Counted from the stretch's first letter, positions 20,992 through 31,804 are shown. The stretch: DNA of 64,000 nt from Bidens hawaiensis (GCA_021521415.1 JAIQDT010001093.1:372001-436000), one strand, 5' to 3'. Notes: generated from the sequence alone by a model not told the origin. Numbers and translations: made by a program.

Positions 20992-23742
20992 TGACGGTGA
21001 CGATCAGAGGCAATTCTTTCCAGCTCATAACCAGTTCATCACTCTAGATCCAGATGCAAAAGGCGTGGAGGACTACCGGGAGATAATCACCTTTCTCCTG
21101 CGCTCAAGAATTTTTCACGCTATCACAACTACCCTGCCTATTTCACTGCCGAATATTGAAGACTTTTGGCAGACGGTAGAGTATGATTGCCGGGTTGAGC
21201 CCCCGGTGATGCGAGCCACCGTTAATGGTCAAGTTGTTCAGTTTTCCTCTGAACACATACGGGTGGCGTTGCAATTTGGAGAAGAAACAAGAGATGACCC
21301 CACGGAGTTTGTTGCTCCTTTTCGTGATGGCGCGTTCCTAAGGATGGGTATTCAGGTCTCTTAGGTGATACACAGCGAAGGAAAGGATTCTTATTAGATC
21401 AGTGGCGCTTCCTAATGCATGTCATGATAGTCTGTATGTCGGGACGGAAGGCGGGCACTGATGGAATGGGTGCGACGATGCAGTCTGCTATGACTGCCCT
21501 GACTTACAATAAAAGATATTCTTTTAGTCAGATGATCTTTTACGAGATCGATCGTCAGAGGAGGGCTGTGGCGCGTGAGCGGTTTACAATGTATCCATGA
21601 TTCCTACAGATGATTTTAAATCATGTGGCTCCGTCGCTACCTCAAAGACGCCCTATTCGATACGTGGAATGTGTGACGAAACGTATCTTTGCTCAGTGTC
21701 GCACTTCCAGCGCACGAAGCAAGCCTGAGCTGCGTCCCAGGCATACTCCGCTCTTTGGGTATCTTATAAACCCGGAGTATGTGCCTGCGGCGGGGGACGA
21801 GTTTAGGGATCCAAGACCACAACAGGCGGCAGCACCCCAGGCTGTATCAGCTGCGCCTGCTGTATCTACTGCTGTATCTGCTGCTGTGCCAGCATCTGAG
21901 ATTGATCTTGACGCCATGTTCGGCGGGCAAGGGTTGTTTGATATGGACCGGTTTGATCCACATGAGAATATTCCAGTCACGGGTCCACAAGCTGATTTTG
22001 ATGATGTGATGGAAGAGGCCAGACAGATGATGGTGAGGCATGAGAGAACGGTGGGTAAGCAGAAGAGAATTGTTGACGACGACGATGAGGAAGAAGATGA
22101 AGAGGAAGCTGTGCGGCTGGTAAGAAAGCGTTCACGAAGGGACACGACAGGTATGGGTGTGGGAGCCGGAGAGACTTCAAGGTTTGCACGTTTTGCTCCA
22201 CCTGCCTTGTCTGGTATGTCCCTTGTTCCTACCTCTGTGCAGGTATCGACTACAAGCGCTACGGTTGTTCCCGTAGTGGCTACATTTTCAGCTGTCATTC
22301 CATCGGTCACGGCCGTCCAGACGTCGGCTCCAGCAATTGTGTCTCTACCACCTCCAACGTTTACTCCATCGGTGGTAGTAGCACGATTTGTTGAGTCTAC
22401 GGTCACGACTTCTGCAGGAGTATCGGGTACGGTACCACCTGCGGACACGCCCTCATCTGACTCGGAACGGATAGCTTCACTAGAGCGGATTGTAGCTGAG
22501 CAGTCAAAGACCATTCAAAGCCTAGTGGAAGCAAATCAACTGCAGGCATCCCTCCTGGCTGAGCACGGGAAAATCATAGATGCCTTGAAAGCGTTCTTGG
22601 CATCTCAGGGGGAGATGAGCTGTAGAGGTGATGAGTTGAGGACCAAGCGTAGAGAAGACCGAGACGATGATCCCAATGCACCGGAAGGTGCAGGTGGTGA
22701 GCTGCCAAGAACCTCTCAAACTCTTGGGGCTTCCACAGCTGAGGGGGAGTCTACCGAAGCGGCTGGTGGTGACGATGTAGTGATGGTGGAGGATGATGTG
22801 ATCGATGCGCTGAAGGAACTTGATGATGACATGTTCAGCGACGATGTATTATCTGATGAAGATGTTCTGCCAATCAGTGAGATTGAAAAGATTGGTGCAG
22901 AAATTGTGGTAGAAGATGTGATAGAAGAAGGGGAGATCGTTGAAGAAAACGTTGAACACGAGATCCCTGAGGTTGAGAAAGCCGATGTGAGGGCTGAGAT
23001 GGATGAGACTACTGAGTGGGAGGAGCAGCCTAGGTGGAAGGAAGGCTGTGCTCATTGGTTTGTCAAGACCAAGAAGCCTTCTGTTCCAGCCATGTTCAAG
23101 AAGAGCTATAACATTAAAGGCTATGCTGAGGCGAAGAAGGGGATAATCTGTTGGATTTATGATGAACAGATCAAGTTATTTGTGGTAAAACGTTATGATG
23201 GCATTCAATACTTCAGGAGAATGTTGAGATCTCTCAACACGTTGCCAGAATGCGAGGTGAAAGATTTGGGCAGATTAGGCCTGATAAACAGAAGTGACAA
23301 TAATATGGCGAGAATGATTGAGAAGATTGTGTGGAAAGAAGGCGTAAAAGATAAAAAGTTTGAGCTTCTGAAGCCTCAGAAAGGGAAGTTAGTGGAAGAT
23401 ACAGAGAGGGGATTGAGGGCAGATGGCAAGCCGTGGATGGTGATGAAGTACAAGCCGATCCGATGCATCAAGGAGGTTCCAATGAAGAATATGCCTCAAG
23501 ATGTGTTGACGAATCTAAAATGGTGGTACGTTGATTGCCAGACTGCTGAAGCCGTGATGGAAGACGAAGATGAACAAGAAGTGCTGAGGGTGTACGACCC
23601 GATGCATCTTGTAAACTTATCGAAAGCTGATCTGAAGATGCTCAACGAGAAGAAGATAATCTATATTCCTGCTTGGAAGGATGAAGCAAGGAAATATCAG
23701 CGAGTAGTCACGGTGTGTGTGAGAGAAGGGGTGCACGCATGA
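20963..23742 (+). pseudogene. E2 ORF3, additional protein of unknown function
   Basis: The ATG at 20963-20965 gives MAAVGGAGG, as in E6. The N-terminal globular part (to about residue 260) includes NIEDFWQTV, a MHVMIVCMSGRKAGTDG segment and YSFSQMIFYEIDR...YPRFLQMILN; the last motif is shared with E1 ORF3 (FSKMIF, YPRFLQIIFN), so the families are homologous. A Val/Ala/Pro/Thr-rich linker with acidic runs and KRSRRD follows. Next are a coiled coil (about 22470-22610), an acidic block, and a C-terminal domain (EGCAHWFVKTKKP to VREGVHA). A lost T near 21350 shifts the frame and TGA at 21598-21600 replaces an Arg codon. No signal peptide or membrane helix is visible. From memory, similar proteins in Asteraceae gene sets carry misleading names. 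Confidence 0.85.
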
Positions 23743-23795
23743 AGATACAGGATTACAAGACAAGAGCTGAAAGATCAAGATATGAAGCTACTGCC

Positions 23796-23804
23796 AAGGG
23801 GGAG
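23796..23804 (+). other. E2 polypurine tract
   Basis: AAGGGGGAG, two bases before the 3' LTR, is the plus-strand primer. The same CCAAGGGGGAGTC context occurs in E6 (minus strand, 56271-56285). Confidence 0.9.
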
Positions 23805-23806
23805 TC

Positions 23807-24267
23807 TGTTGGTACATAGATGTCAGTAGTTCATATGTATAAAGTCTGTAATCGAGTCTGTAATATTGTTTATGTAATTGTTTGTGTAACAGCGAAGTTG
23901 TTGACAAGTTCGCTTAGGCGAACTTGTTTACCAAGCGAAGTTGTTGACAAGTTCGCCTTGGTGAACTTGTTCAACGAGCGAAGTTATTGACAACTTCGCC
24001 TGAGGCGAAGTTGTCGTGTATATAAGTAACCTACGGGTTACTGTTTAGGTTCGGTTTTTCTGTTAGTTTGTTTCTGTAATCGTGATAGCTGTGATCATTT
24101 CACGTGTCAGTGTCGGTAATAGACGTGGTTCGAGTTATAATATAACGTGGTTTCGTTTGTATCGTGTGTTCGTGTGTTAACTATTCTACGCTCGTATCTA
24201 CCCACGCAGGGATTCCGCACCTGCGTAGATAGCGATATCCCGTGTACGATCCGTCCAGGAACCTACA
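23807..24267 (+). repeat. E2 3' LTR
   Basis: Pairs with 14606-15066, 461 bp, TG...CA ends, followed by the target duplication AGTAG. Its promoter hairpin (23989-24015) reads GACAACTTCGCC / GGCGAAGTTGTC. The bases between the ORF3 stop and this LTR (23743-23795) hold nothing else. Confidence 0.97.
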
Positions 24268-24272
24268 AGTAG

Positions 24273-24947
24273 GTTTGTAATTCCCATAGTGGGTAGATCT
24301 CTTAATTCACTGTTAAAGATTATCTGCAGGAACCTTGGATATTGTAAGAACTTGTCCTTCTCTGCCTTCTTCAAGTTTGCTACCAGCCCATCAAATATCA
24401 TCTTTGAAAAATTGAAGGGTAGATCATACATAATCCCTACAGTGGCATTTGCTAAATCATGACTCATCAAAGTCCATGATCCTTTTCTTGGAGCAAACCC
24501 CTGTATCACACGGTGAATGAGGAATCTATACAGCATCGGAAACATCCCCTTTTGAAACTGCCCATCATGTACAGTTCCTTGATAACCCATCGTCTCTTCA
24601 AATATTCTCATCAGGTGTGCTGTGTTGAAGTTTATATGATTATGGTCATCATCGCGTAACTACAAGCATCGTCCGATCATTCTTTCAGTTATGTGTATTT
24701 CTTGTCTTGCAACAGTTGCTTCAATTCTCTTTCCATTGATGTCTTCAGCCAGTTCAGCAGATCTCCAGAAATCCAGTGAATGATTTCTGTAGATGACAGG
24801 GCATTCAGTAAAAGCAAAACTGACATTTGATCGAGCCATGCATGTAATCATTGGCGCCACCAGCTCGTTGTCAGGTGTGACTTGCAATAGTGCACACATG
24901 TTATGCTTCTTTTCAAAAACATACTTGGGTTGTTCTTCTTCTGCCAT
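24273..24947 (-). pseudogene. E1 ORF3, N-terminal part
   Basis: The ATG at 24947-24945 opens MAEEEQPKYVFEKKHNMC, two bases after the acceptor AG at 24951-24950. It is the first AUG on the predicted spliced transcript. TAG near 24658-24660 replaces a Gln codon; otherwise the frame continues through FPMLYRFLIHRVIQGF, FNFSKMIFDGLVANL and YPRFLQIIFN to the E2 insertion. It resumes in frame at 14600. The FSKMIF...YPRFLQ region matches the N-terminal domain of ORF3 in E2 and E6. Role unknown; nucleic-acid or capsid association is possible but not shown. Confidence 0.75.
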
Positions 24948-24949
24948 AT

Positions 24950-25175
24950 CTGAACATCACAATCAAACATATTCAAAGTGAAATTAGTCATAAAGTTCAG
25001 TACTTTAGGTAATTTCAAGGTATAAAAATGAAGAAGAAAGAGAAGTGAGTCATTAAGAACCTGTTATTCGACAAGTTTATAACCTAAACACATAAACAAG
25101 ATATTAGTAATCAAATACATAATCAAAGCCCATTATAATCTAATCGTGATCGGAAAACACATTATTATTGCTTAC
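24950..25175 (-). other. Predicted 5'-UTR intron of E1 ORF3
   Basis: Donor CTCG/GTAAGC at 25176/25175 and acceptor TTGATGTTCAG-type end at 24950 bound a 226-base AT-rich segment. The first ATG downstream of the predicted transcription start lies inside this intron, while the preceding exon has none. Prediction from sequence only. Confidence 0.65.
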
Positions 25176-25330
25176 CGAGTCGGAATTAGGGGGATGATTC
25201 AAATTAGGGTTTGGATTAATAATGAATGCGATAGGTCGGTTTGGGTTTCTTTACGAGTAAGCAGTTGCAGTGGAAAGAGAGAGAGAGGGAAATGTAATGT
25301 TGAAAACTTTGCCTAACTCCCTCTTATATA
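25176..25330 (-). promoter_or_regulatory. Predicted internal promoter and leader exon for E1 ORF3
   Basis: On the minus strand GGTATATAAGAGGG (TATA core 25330-25323) is followed by a CT-rich leader (CCCTCTCTCTCTCTTTCC) and about 120 bases without any ATG up to the donor at 25176. This is the layout of a typical plant RNA polymerase II promoter with a leader intron. It sits about 130 bases downstream of a dense motif array that also occurs upstream of the LTR TATA box. Confidence 0.65.
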
Positions 25331-25439
25331 CCTTTTGAAATGTGGGTTTTAAATGTTTTTTGTCATTTTGTGAATTATTAGCTTTCAAATAGTAACATTA
25401 TCCATTTGATATTTTAAAAACAATTTTAAAGCATATAAC

Positions 25440-26640
25440 TCTTTATCATTTTAGACTTAGAAAACCTTACTCGGAAAAGTAAACCTTTGCAAAGTCTACT
25501 CGGTATACTTCCACTTACACAAAGCTACCCGAATAAATATTAAACCTTTCTTGACAACATTTTCTTTTAATTTTATAAGGTTTACCCTATCCATTTTAAT
25601 CACAAACCTTGCTTGGTCAAGCTAGATAATTTAAAGTCAAGACATTATGATGAAAGCTTACCCGAAATACCAGATTTCTTGAGAACTTAATCACACGACA
25701 ATTAATCAAGTATAAAATATCAAATAAACATTCTTGCTAGGAATCAATTAAGATACCCAAATAAATTTCTCATGTGTAAATCAATTAACTTAATCTAGCA
25801 CAAACCCTATCAAAATCAGAAACACATTCAATCAAACACATTTTGATGAACGGTGTGTCCGAGCAACATTCATAAGATAGTATGCCTGAGCAACCTTCTT
25901 TACAAAGTATACCCGAACAACTTTCATAGAGTATAAAGTGTGCCCGAAATGATATCGTGCAGACAGTGTACTCGGAAAGTCCAATTTTGAAATTACCAAG
26001 TATATTGGGGAAACAATAGTGTACCCGGAATATATAGTGTGCCCGGAAGACAAAGTCTGCCCGAAAAACACTTGTAATTTCAAAGAAATCATAATCACAA
26101 GAAATACATAGCATGCCCGGAATGAAATTAAATATAAAACACCTAAGTGTACTATAGTCTAAAATTTCAAAGAGCTTGTCCGACAATCTTATGTTAGCAC
26201 TAAGCTTTCTAGGATTAACATATTCACACATCAGGTATGCTTGGGAACTAAACTAAACAGGATAGTCTACCCGATAAAACTCAAATTATCAAATCATACC
26301 CGAAAAAGACAAACTTAGATAAAAGTACCTAAGTGTGCCCGGAAAGGTTATAAAGCTTCAAACCTTACCCGAAAATACATATTCAATCATAAGCAATCAG
26401 GCTTGCCCGGAAAGTAACTAAAATAGTATCTCTACCGGAAAAGTATCAAATACTTCAAAGCATGCCCGAAAATAGTAAACTTAGATAAAAGTATCTAAGT
26501 GTACTCGGAAAGGTTATAAAACATTAAAACCTTACCCGAAAATACATATTTACACATATTCAACTATTTTGTGCCCGGAAAGGTTTGAGAACATCAAACC
26601 TTACCCGAACTAACTTATTCAACCTATTTTAGGCAAAATG
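25440..26640 (-). repeat. Array of GCCCGGAA/ACTCGGAA motifs upstream of E1 ORF3 promoter
   Basis: About twenty-five copies of a short motif (plus strand TGCCCGGAA, TTACCCGAAA, GTACTCGGAAA and similar) are dispersed through 1.2 kb, spaced about 30-60 bases apart. About seventeen copies of the same motif type fill the U3 of the E1 LTRs (9660-10320 and 36600-37240). The open frame at 25785-26231 is an artefact of this array. Confidence 0.75.
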
Positions 26641-28510
26641 CAACACTTTTTGACTTAAACCACTTGTCAGAGACATTTCTAAATTATGTATCAATTCAGA
26701 TCATAGTTTAAGAGCAAATGGTGCATTTAGAGATCAAATTTCAGTTATGTTTCATTTCAAAACAATTTCTTTTGTAAACTGAAAAGATCTCAGGAATGGG
26801 ATCATATTGACTAAGTAGCTTTCTCAATACTTCATTCTCAGCATTATTATGATAACAAAGACAGGTCAACAACAGGTCTAGACTTAACATGATTTTCATT
26901 TCTTTGGTGATATGATTAAGTTTCAATTAAGTTGCAGAAAATTTAATGGACAACACATATTGTTTTCTGATGCTCCTTATCTATCCTCAAGGCTTATTTG
27001 GCTTTCTCCAGATCACCCCAATTTGACTTTGACCCCCTAGTCTTGGTTAAAAACTTTTAATGACAGCACATATTTTTGAAAATTTATAAGATATTTCTTT
27101 TTAAATCTACAAACATGTGTGAGGTTGAACGTTGGACTTACATGCCACGCAAGTCGGACTTACAGGCCTTTCATTCAGGGTGTTTAAAGGACTTATATGA
27201 TTGCCTCCACCCTTGTAGTTCTGTTATTAACCCTCATGTTTGTATTTTCTTAATAAAAATTTGTGAACAAGTATCATCTTTTGGTTGAATAAACATTTGA
27301 AATTAAAGTAGTTCACAGCTGTTCTTTGTCATTCCTTTTAAAAGATGTTTCATTTTGGGTAACCAAAGACCAACAGGCTTGTGTATGACTGGATAATCAC
27401 TTTTCTGTCTATCATTTGAAAAGATTTATCTAGGAACATGCATAAACAACAATGTAACTCCACATAAATCTTAGCATTTTCTTTATATTTATATCACCTT
27501 AGATATTACATATCATGAGAAAGCAACCATACATGTAAATGACTGTACCAAGAGTCATTTTAGACTAATAAATCCATATGATTGGCTAAGTAGTCAATGT
27601 ACTATCATTTCCTAATTTAAACAGTTTTAAACTCAGACACCCCAATATCTTCTGTTTGACTGGTAAATGGTTGTTCTGTTTGACCACAAGTGGTCAGCGG
27701 GACCAAACATATATGTGAGTATATGTCATTTCAAATCAGGATTATTGACATAGTTCTAAGTGAATGCATAGAAAACAAGTTACAGATTGCCCCAAATGCC
27801 TTCAGTTTTCCAGGTTAATGGCTATCCTATCTGTCTGAGAACAGATGACAGGTGCAACATATACAAGTATATGCCTTTCCAACTTGAGCAAATGACATAA
27901 TTTTCAGCAAAAGTAACTTTTGAGAATTTTCATTGAAAATCCTTTTAAGCTTCTTTAAAGCTTGAACTGAATAGTATTATCATGTCTCAACACCATTAAC
28001 AACATGCTCATGTTTTGATTCAAAATATAGTATTTATGAAAAATTCATTAGAAAATTCATTTTATCACTTAATTTTGACATAAGACTCATTTTGACACAA
28101 ACAGTTGTAACACATAACAAATCTTAATCAAACTTAATATTATCAGGATAAGTAGACAGTACTAACATTCAGAGTCTATTCTTTCTTAATAACATTAAAA
28201 TATCAGATAAAACACATATTCAAACAGTTAAGCAGTGATGTTAGATAGGCATTTAACAAGTACTTCATAACATGATTACTCATCTAAACATCACAAAAGC
28301 ACATCAACTGATAAACATGCACACATTTCAACCAAAATAATCATGTTAAACTTTGCATACAAAATCAGTTAAAGCGCATAACAGTTAACATATCAAGTAA
28401 CATAATCAAGCATATTCATTCAACATATTCATTCAACATTCAAAGTATGTGTTCTCAATTAAAAATAATCAATTAGCATATTGAGACACACCCTAAGCAT
28501 ACATCCTCAA
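26641..28510 (-). other. E1 pol-to-ORF3 non-coding spacer, partly conserved with E6
   Basis: No coding potential. Blocks align colinearly with the E6 spacer: TTTGGCT...GACTTTGACC (26998-27042 versus 60335-60373), GTGTATGACTGG..AATCACTTTTCTG (27382-27412 versus 60615-60645), and two tandem blocks with CCCC..TTCAGT and GGTTAATGGCTATCC ending in short palindromes (27630-27740 and 27785-27880 versus 60950-61045 and 61095-61195). Conservation outside coding sequence between families with divergent proteins suggests a functional RNA or DNA element. Confidence 0.6.
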
Positions 28511-29601
28511 TCAGACCTCATCTAACTTGATCATACCCAGAGCTTTCAGAAGAAAGTTGAATCTGGTTCTGTCAAGTGGCTTGGTGAATAGGTCAGCCAA
28601 GTTGTCACTTGTGTCAACTCTCTGCATTTCAATCAGACATTTTTCATTACAGTCTCTAATGAAGTGATGTCTGATTTCAATATGCTTAGTCTTTAAGGGT
28701 TGGACTAGATTCTTAACAGTAAAATATGCAGCAGTATTGTCAATAAGAATAGGGGTGTTCAGAAAATTCAAACTATAATCCAGCATTTGATTTTGAATCC
28801 ATAGAACTTATGCACAGCAGGCAGATGCAACAACATATTCAGCTTCTGCAGTTGAGATTGAGACAGTTGTTTGCTTCTTGCATTGCCATGACACCAGCCT
28901 TTCTCCCAAGAATTGACATCCTCCTGAGGTCGACTTCCTGCTCATGTTGCAGCCATCATAGTCACTATCTGTGTAGGTAATCAGATCAAAAGATTTATTC
29001 TTTGGATACCAAATTCCCAAATCTGGTATTCCCTTCAAATATCTGAATATTCTTTTAACAGCATTCATATGGGAGACTTTTGGACTTGATTGATATCTTG
29101 CACACACACACACACAGCAACCATGATATCTGGTCTTGTAGCAGTCAGATACATCAGAGATCCAATTTGGGCTCTATATTCATGTTCATCCATAGGCTCC
29201 CCCTTTTCGTCTGCAATCATCTTTTCCTTGGTGTCCATTAGAGTTGAAGCAGTTTTGTACTCATGACAGTTGAACTTGTTCAAGATGTCCTGCACATATT
29301 TATTTTGGTGAATGAAGATTCCTTCAGCTTTCTGTTGAACTTTTAATCCAAGAAAGAAGTTCATTTCTCCCATAGAGCTCATGCTATATTTGGACTTCAT
29401 CACCCCTTCAAACTCCAAACACATTTGTTCATTGGTTGAACCAAAGATGATGTCATCTACATACACTTGTAACAGAAGTAAGTCTGATCCCTTTCTTTTG
29501 TAGAAGAGTGTCTTGTCAACGGCTCCTCTTTTAAATCCATTTTAAAGAAGATGATTTAACAACTCATCATACCATGCTCTAGGAGCCTGATGCAATCCAT
29601 A
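28511..29601 (-). pseudogene. pol: E1 pol, RT C-terminal part and RNase H
   Basis: This resumes left of E3 with [12 protein letters not shown] on the minus strand. It holds the RT catalytic [10 protein letters not shown] (about 29450), FFLGLKV, SLMYLTATRPDI, then RNase H with TYTDSDYDGC, ISTAEAEY, IDNTAA and [10 protein letters not shown], ending at 28511. Lesions: a stop near 29542, a frameshift at the CA/GT run (29098-29117) in the VCVCARYQ region, and a TAG near 28810. The microsatellite-associated frameshift probably arose by slippage. Confidence 0.88.
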
Positions 29602-29606
29602 AAGTG

Positions 29607-30110
29607 TGTAAGTCCCCCCGGAGCGTTGGTGATCGATACGAGATCCGCACGATGTCTAGGAGCGCGGAATCCTCCTAGACTCGTTTATGGTGTTGGAGAC
29701 GGAGAACACGATTACACATAAACAAACACACGAATGGGATAAAACGAATCTGCAGATCCTTTATATAATAACCATAACACGTTACATACCGAACATAAAC
29801 AAAAACATGGCTGACCCAAGGTGAGCTCTACCTCGGGTCTGCCCACACGACACTCTCTCTCTTACTCTCTCTAAACAATTTAACTAAACACAAAATACTC
29901 TAACTATCTGGATTCAAAACCCTAAACAAGACACACATATATATAGATAACCAATTTCGCGGGCTTGGGCTTGGGCCTGTAGGAGAAGTTGTTCTAACTT
30001 CGCCTATGGTGAAGGTGTTCTAACTTCGCCTATGGTGAAGTTGTTCTAACTTCACCACTTCGTCTCCGCTGGTCAGAATTGAATAGCGACGGTCACAAAA
30101 TGCACCAACA
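29607..30110 (-). repeat. E3 3' LTR
   Basis: It has intact TG...CA ends and one more copy of the roughly 29-bp GTTCTAACTTCGCCTATGGTGAA unit than its partner (30000-30050). About 17 substitutions and two indels separate it from 31325-31799. Confidence 0.92.
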
Positions 30111-31324
30111 GACTCCTCTTTGACTGATGATCTTCTGTTTTCTTCTTCTGGTAGGACTCGATTGCACCAACAGACACCCCCTTAACTGATGATCTTCTGT
30201 TTTCTTCTTCTGGTAGGACTCGATTGCACTGTGATCTTCAAACTTGTACTTCACATATACATGCAACATCCATCCTGTCTTCAACCAGCCGTGTCTGAAA
30301 CTGTCTTGTAGCTCCACAAATCTACCAATCACCCGGCGTCTTCCATATCAGATCTCCTCTTCAGTGTAAGCTCCTCCGAACTATATCGATCGAGATCCTT
30401 GACCTGCATCCCCGTTCCTAATCAATCATCTCAACCAACACGTGAAGTTGTTCCTAACTTCACCAACACGTGAAGTTGTTCCTAACTTCACCAACACGTG
30501 AAGTTGTGCTCCCTCCACAACTTCACCCAACTAGTCGGAATTGCATAGTAAGATAAGGTTCAATCTTCAATTACTCAACATCAAGTGATCAGTTTCATCA
30601 CAAAACCACCTTGACAGAATCTAACACACATGACCATTAATAAATCCGAAGCATCTTCAATCACCAGGGATAACGATCAAGAACTTAAAACAATTTAATT
30701 CCCGATTAAATCTAACTTGTTCCAAAATTTTCACCTTAATAAATAAGCATCTCGGATGCTCGTATCCCACGTTTTCAGGATCCAATTCACGAACGCCTTG
30801 AAAATAACATAAATAATATGCTCTGACCGCAATCCAGTAATGACGAAAACCCGAATAAAATTTAACTTTCTTCAGTTGGTCAACCTCGAACAACACTTAT
30901 TTCTTGGGCCAAAAACACCCAAATATGTGTCAATATCCAGTTTCAATCAATATCCCATTCGCAACTTCAACTCCATATCCAGAGTTGACCCGTATTTGTT
31001 CACGCGTAAGACCAAGAGATACCAATTGTCTCTATTTGTTGGAACAACATTTTCGGTCTCACAATAAACGTGTACACCTGGCCATACAGACAAAACCTCC
31101 AAACAACTTTTTTTTTAACTTCGCCAAAAGTCAACTTTGCCAAAAAGTCAACTTCGCCAAAAAAGTCAACTTCGCCAAAAAGTCAAATTCGCCAAAACCC
31201 TAAAATTTTAGCGACAACTTCGCCAAAACGGTTGTTCTGACCAAAAAACGATCAGAAACAGGCCAGAAACACCAAAACGCAGATCTCGAACCATAGCATA
31301 AGAGCCTAAGGCTCTGATACCACT
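30111..31324 (-). other. E3 internal region, no pol genes
   Basis: No retroviral domain is seen in any frame. From the right, the leader has the primer site (31311-31322), then repeats of GGCGAAGTTGACTTTTT (31115-31225). At 30440-30510 a GTGAAGTTGTTCCTAACTTCACCAA-type unit is repeated about three times. Next to the 3' LTR a 57-62 bp unit is duplicated (30111-30172 and 30173-30229), including the polypurine tract and the first bases of an LTR. A minus-strand open frame at 30093-30332 may be a remnant of a protein-coding segment but is not recognisable. Confidence 0.6.
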
Positions 31325-31799
31325 TATAAGTCCCCCTGGGGCGTTCGTGATCGATACGAGATCCGCACGATGTCTAGGAGTGCGGAATCCTCCTAGACTC
31401 GTTTATGGTGTTGTAGACGAAGAACACGATTACACATAAACAAACACACGAATGGGATAAAACGAATCTGCAGATCCTTTATATAATAACCATAACATGT
31501 TACATACCGAACATAAACAAAAACACGGCCGACCCGAGGTGAGCTCTACCTTGGGTCTGCCCACACTCTCTCTCTCTTACTCTCTCTAAACAATTTAACT
31601 GAACACAAAATACTCTAACTATCTGGATTCAAAACCCTAAACAAGACACACATATATATAGATAACCAATTTCGCGGGCTTGGGCATGGGCCTGTAGGCG
31701 AAGTTGTTCTAACTTCGCCTATGGTAAAGTTGTTCTAACTTCACCACTTCGTCTCCGCTGGTCAGAATTGCATAGCGACGGTCACAAAATGCACCAACA
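31325..31799 (-). repeat. E3 5' LTR
   Basis: Matches 29607-30110. Its inner end reads TA instead of TG on the plus strand (a single substitution). The U3 has facing GGCGAAGTT / AACTTCGCC motifs, with a TATATATA box about 35 bases further in transcription direction. Confidence 0.92.
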
Positions 31800-31804
31800 A
31801 AGTG

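Larger units (their letters stand above)
14606..24267 (+). mobile_element. E2: Ty1/copia retrotransposon inserted in E1 ORF3, lacking RNase H
   Basis: Two 461-bp LTRs (14606-15066, 23807-24267) enclose primer site, leader, gag, pol and ORF3. The 5-bp target duplication AGTAG is at 14601-14605 and 24268-24272, and removing the element restores the E1 ORF3 frame exactly. The LTRs differ at about six positions, so the insertion looks recent relative to E1. The internal region lacks everything between the RT/RNase H boundary and the ORF3 start codon (junction 20960/20961), about 2.8 kb compared with E6. Two in-frame TGA/TAA stops in gag and one in ORF3 look like C-to-T changes. The element cannot move on its own. 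Confidence 0.96.
29607..31799 (-). mobile_element. E3: non-autonomous LTR retrotransposon (LARD/TRIM-like) in E1 RT
   Basis: LTRs of 504 and 475 bp (29607-30110, 31325-31799) flank 1.2 kb without gag or pol. The target duplication AAGTG is at 29602-29606 and 31800-31804. A tRNA-iMet primer site on the minus strand (31311-31322) fixes orientation. The LTR begins TGTTGGTGCAT on the minus strand, as in E2, E5 and E6, and carries GGCGAAGTT motifs, so the copia family of those elements is the likely source of its enzymes. Confidence 0.92.

Noticed and set aside
21693..22514. Minus-strand open frame of 273 codons in E2
   Set aside because: It lies antisense to the Val/Ala/Pro-rich linker of ORF3 and its Ser/Thr-rich composition mirrors that strand; no independent signals.
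20963..23742. ORF3 as a retroviral-type envelope gene
   Set aside because: Position fits, but no signal peptide, transmembrane helix or glycoprotein-like Cys pattern is visible in E1, E2 or E6.
25785..26231. Minus-strand frame of 148 codons upstream of E1 ORF3
   Set aside because: Composition follows the dispersed CCCGGAA motif array, and the frame is not kept in E6.
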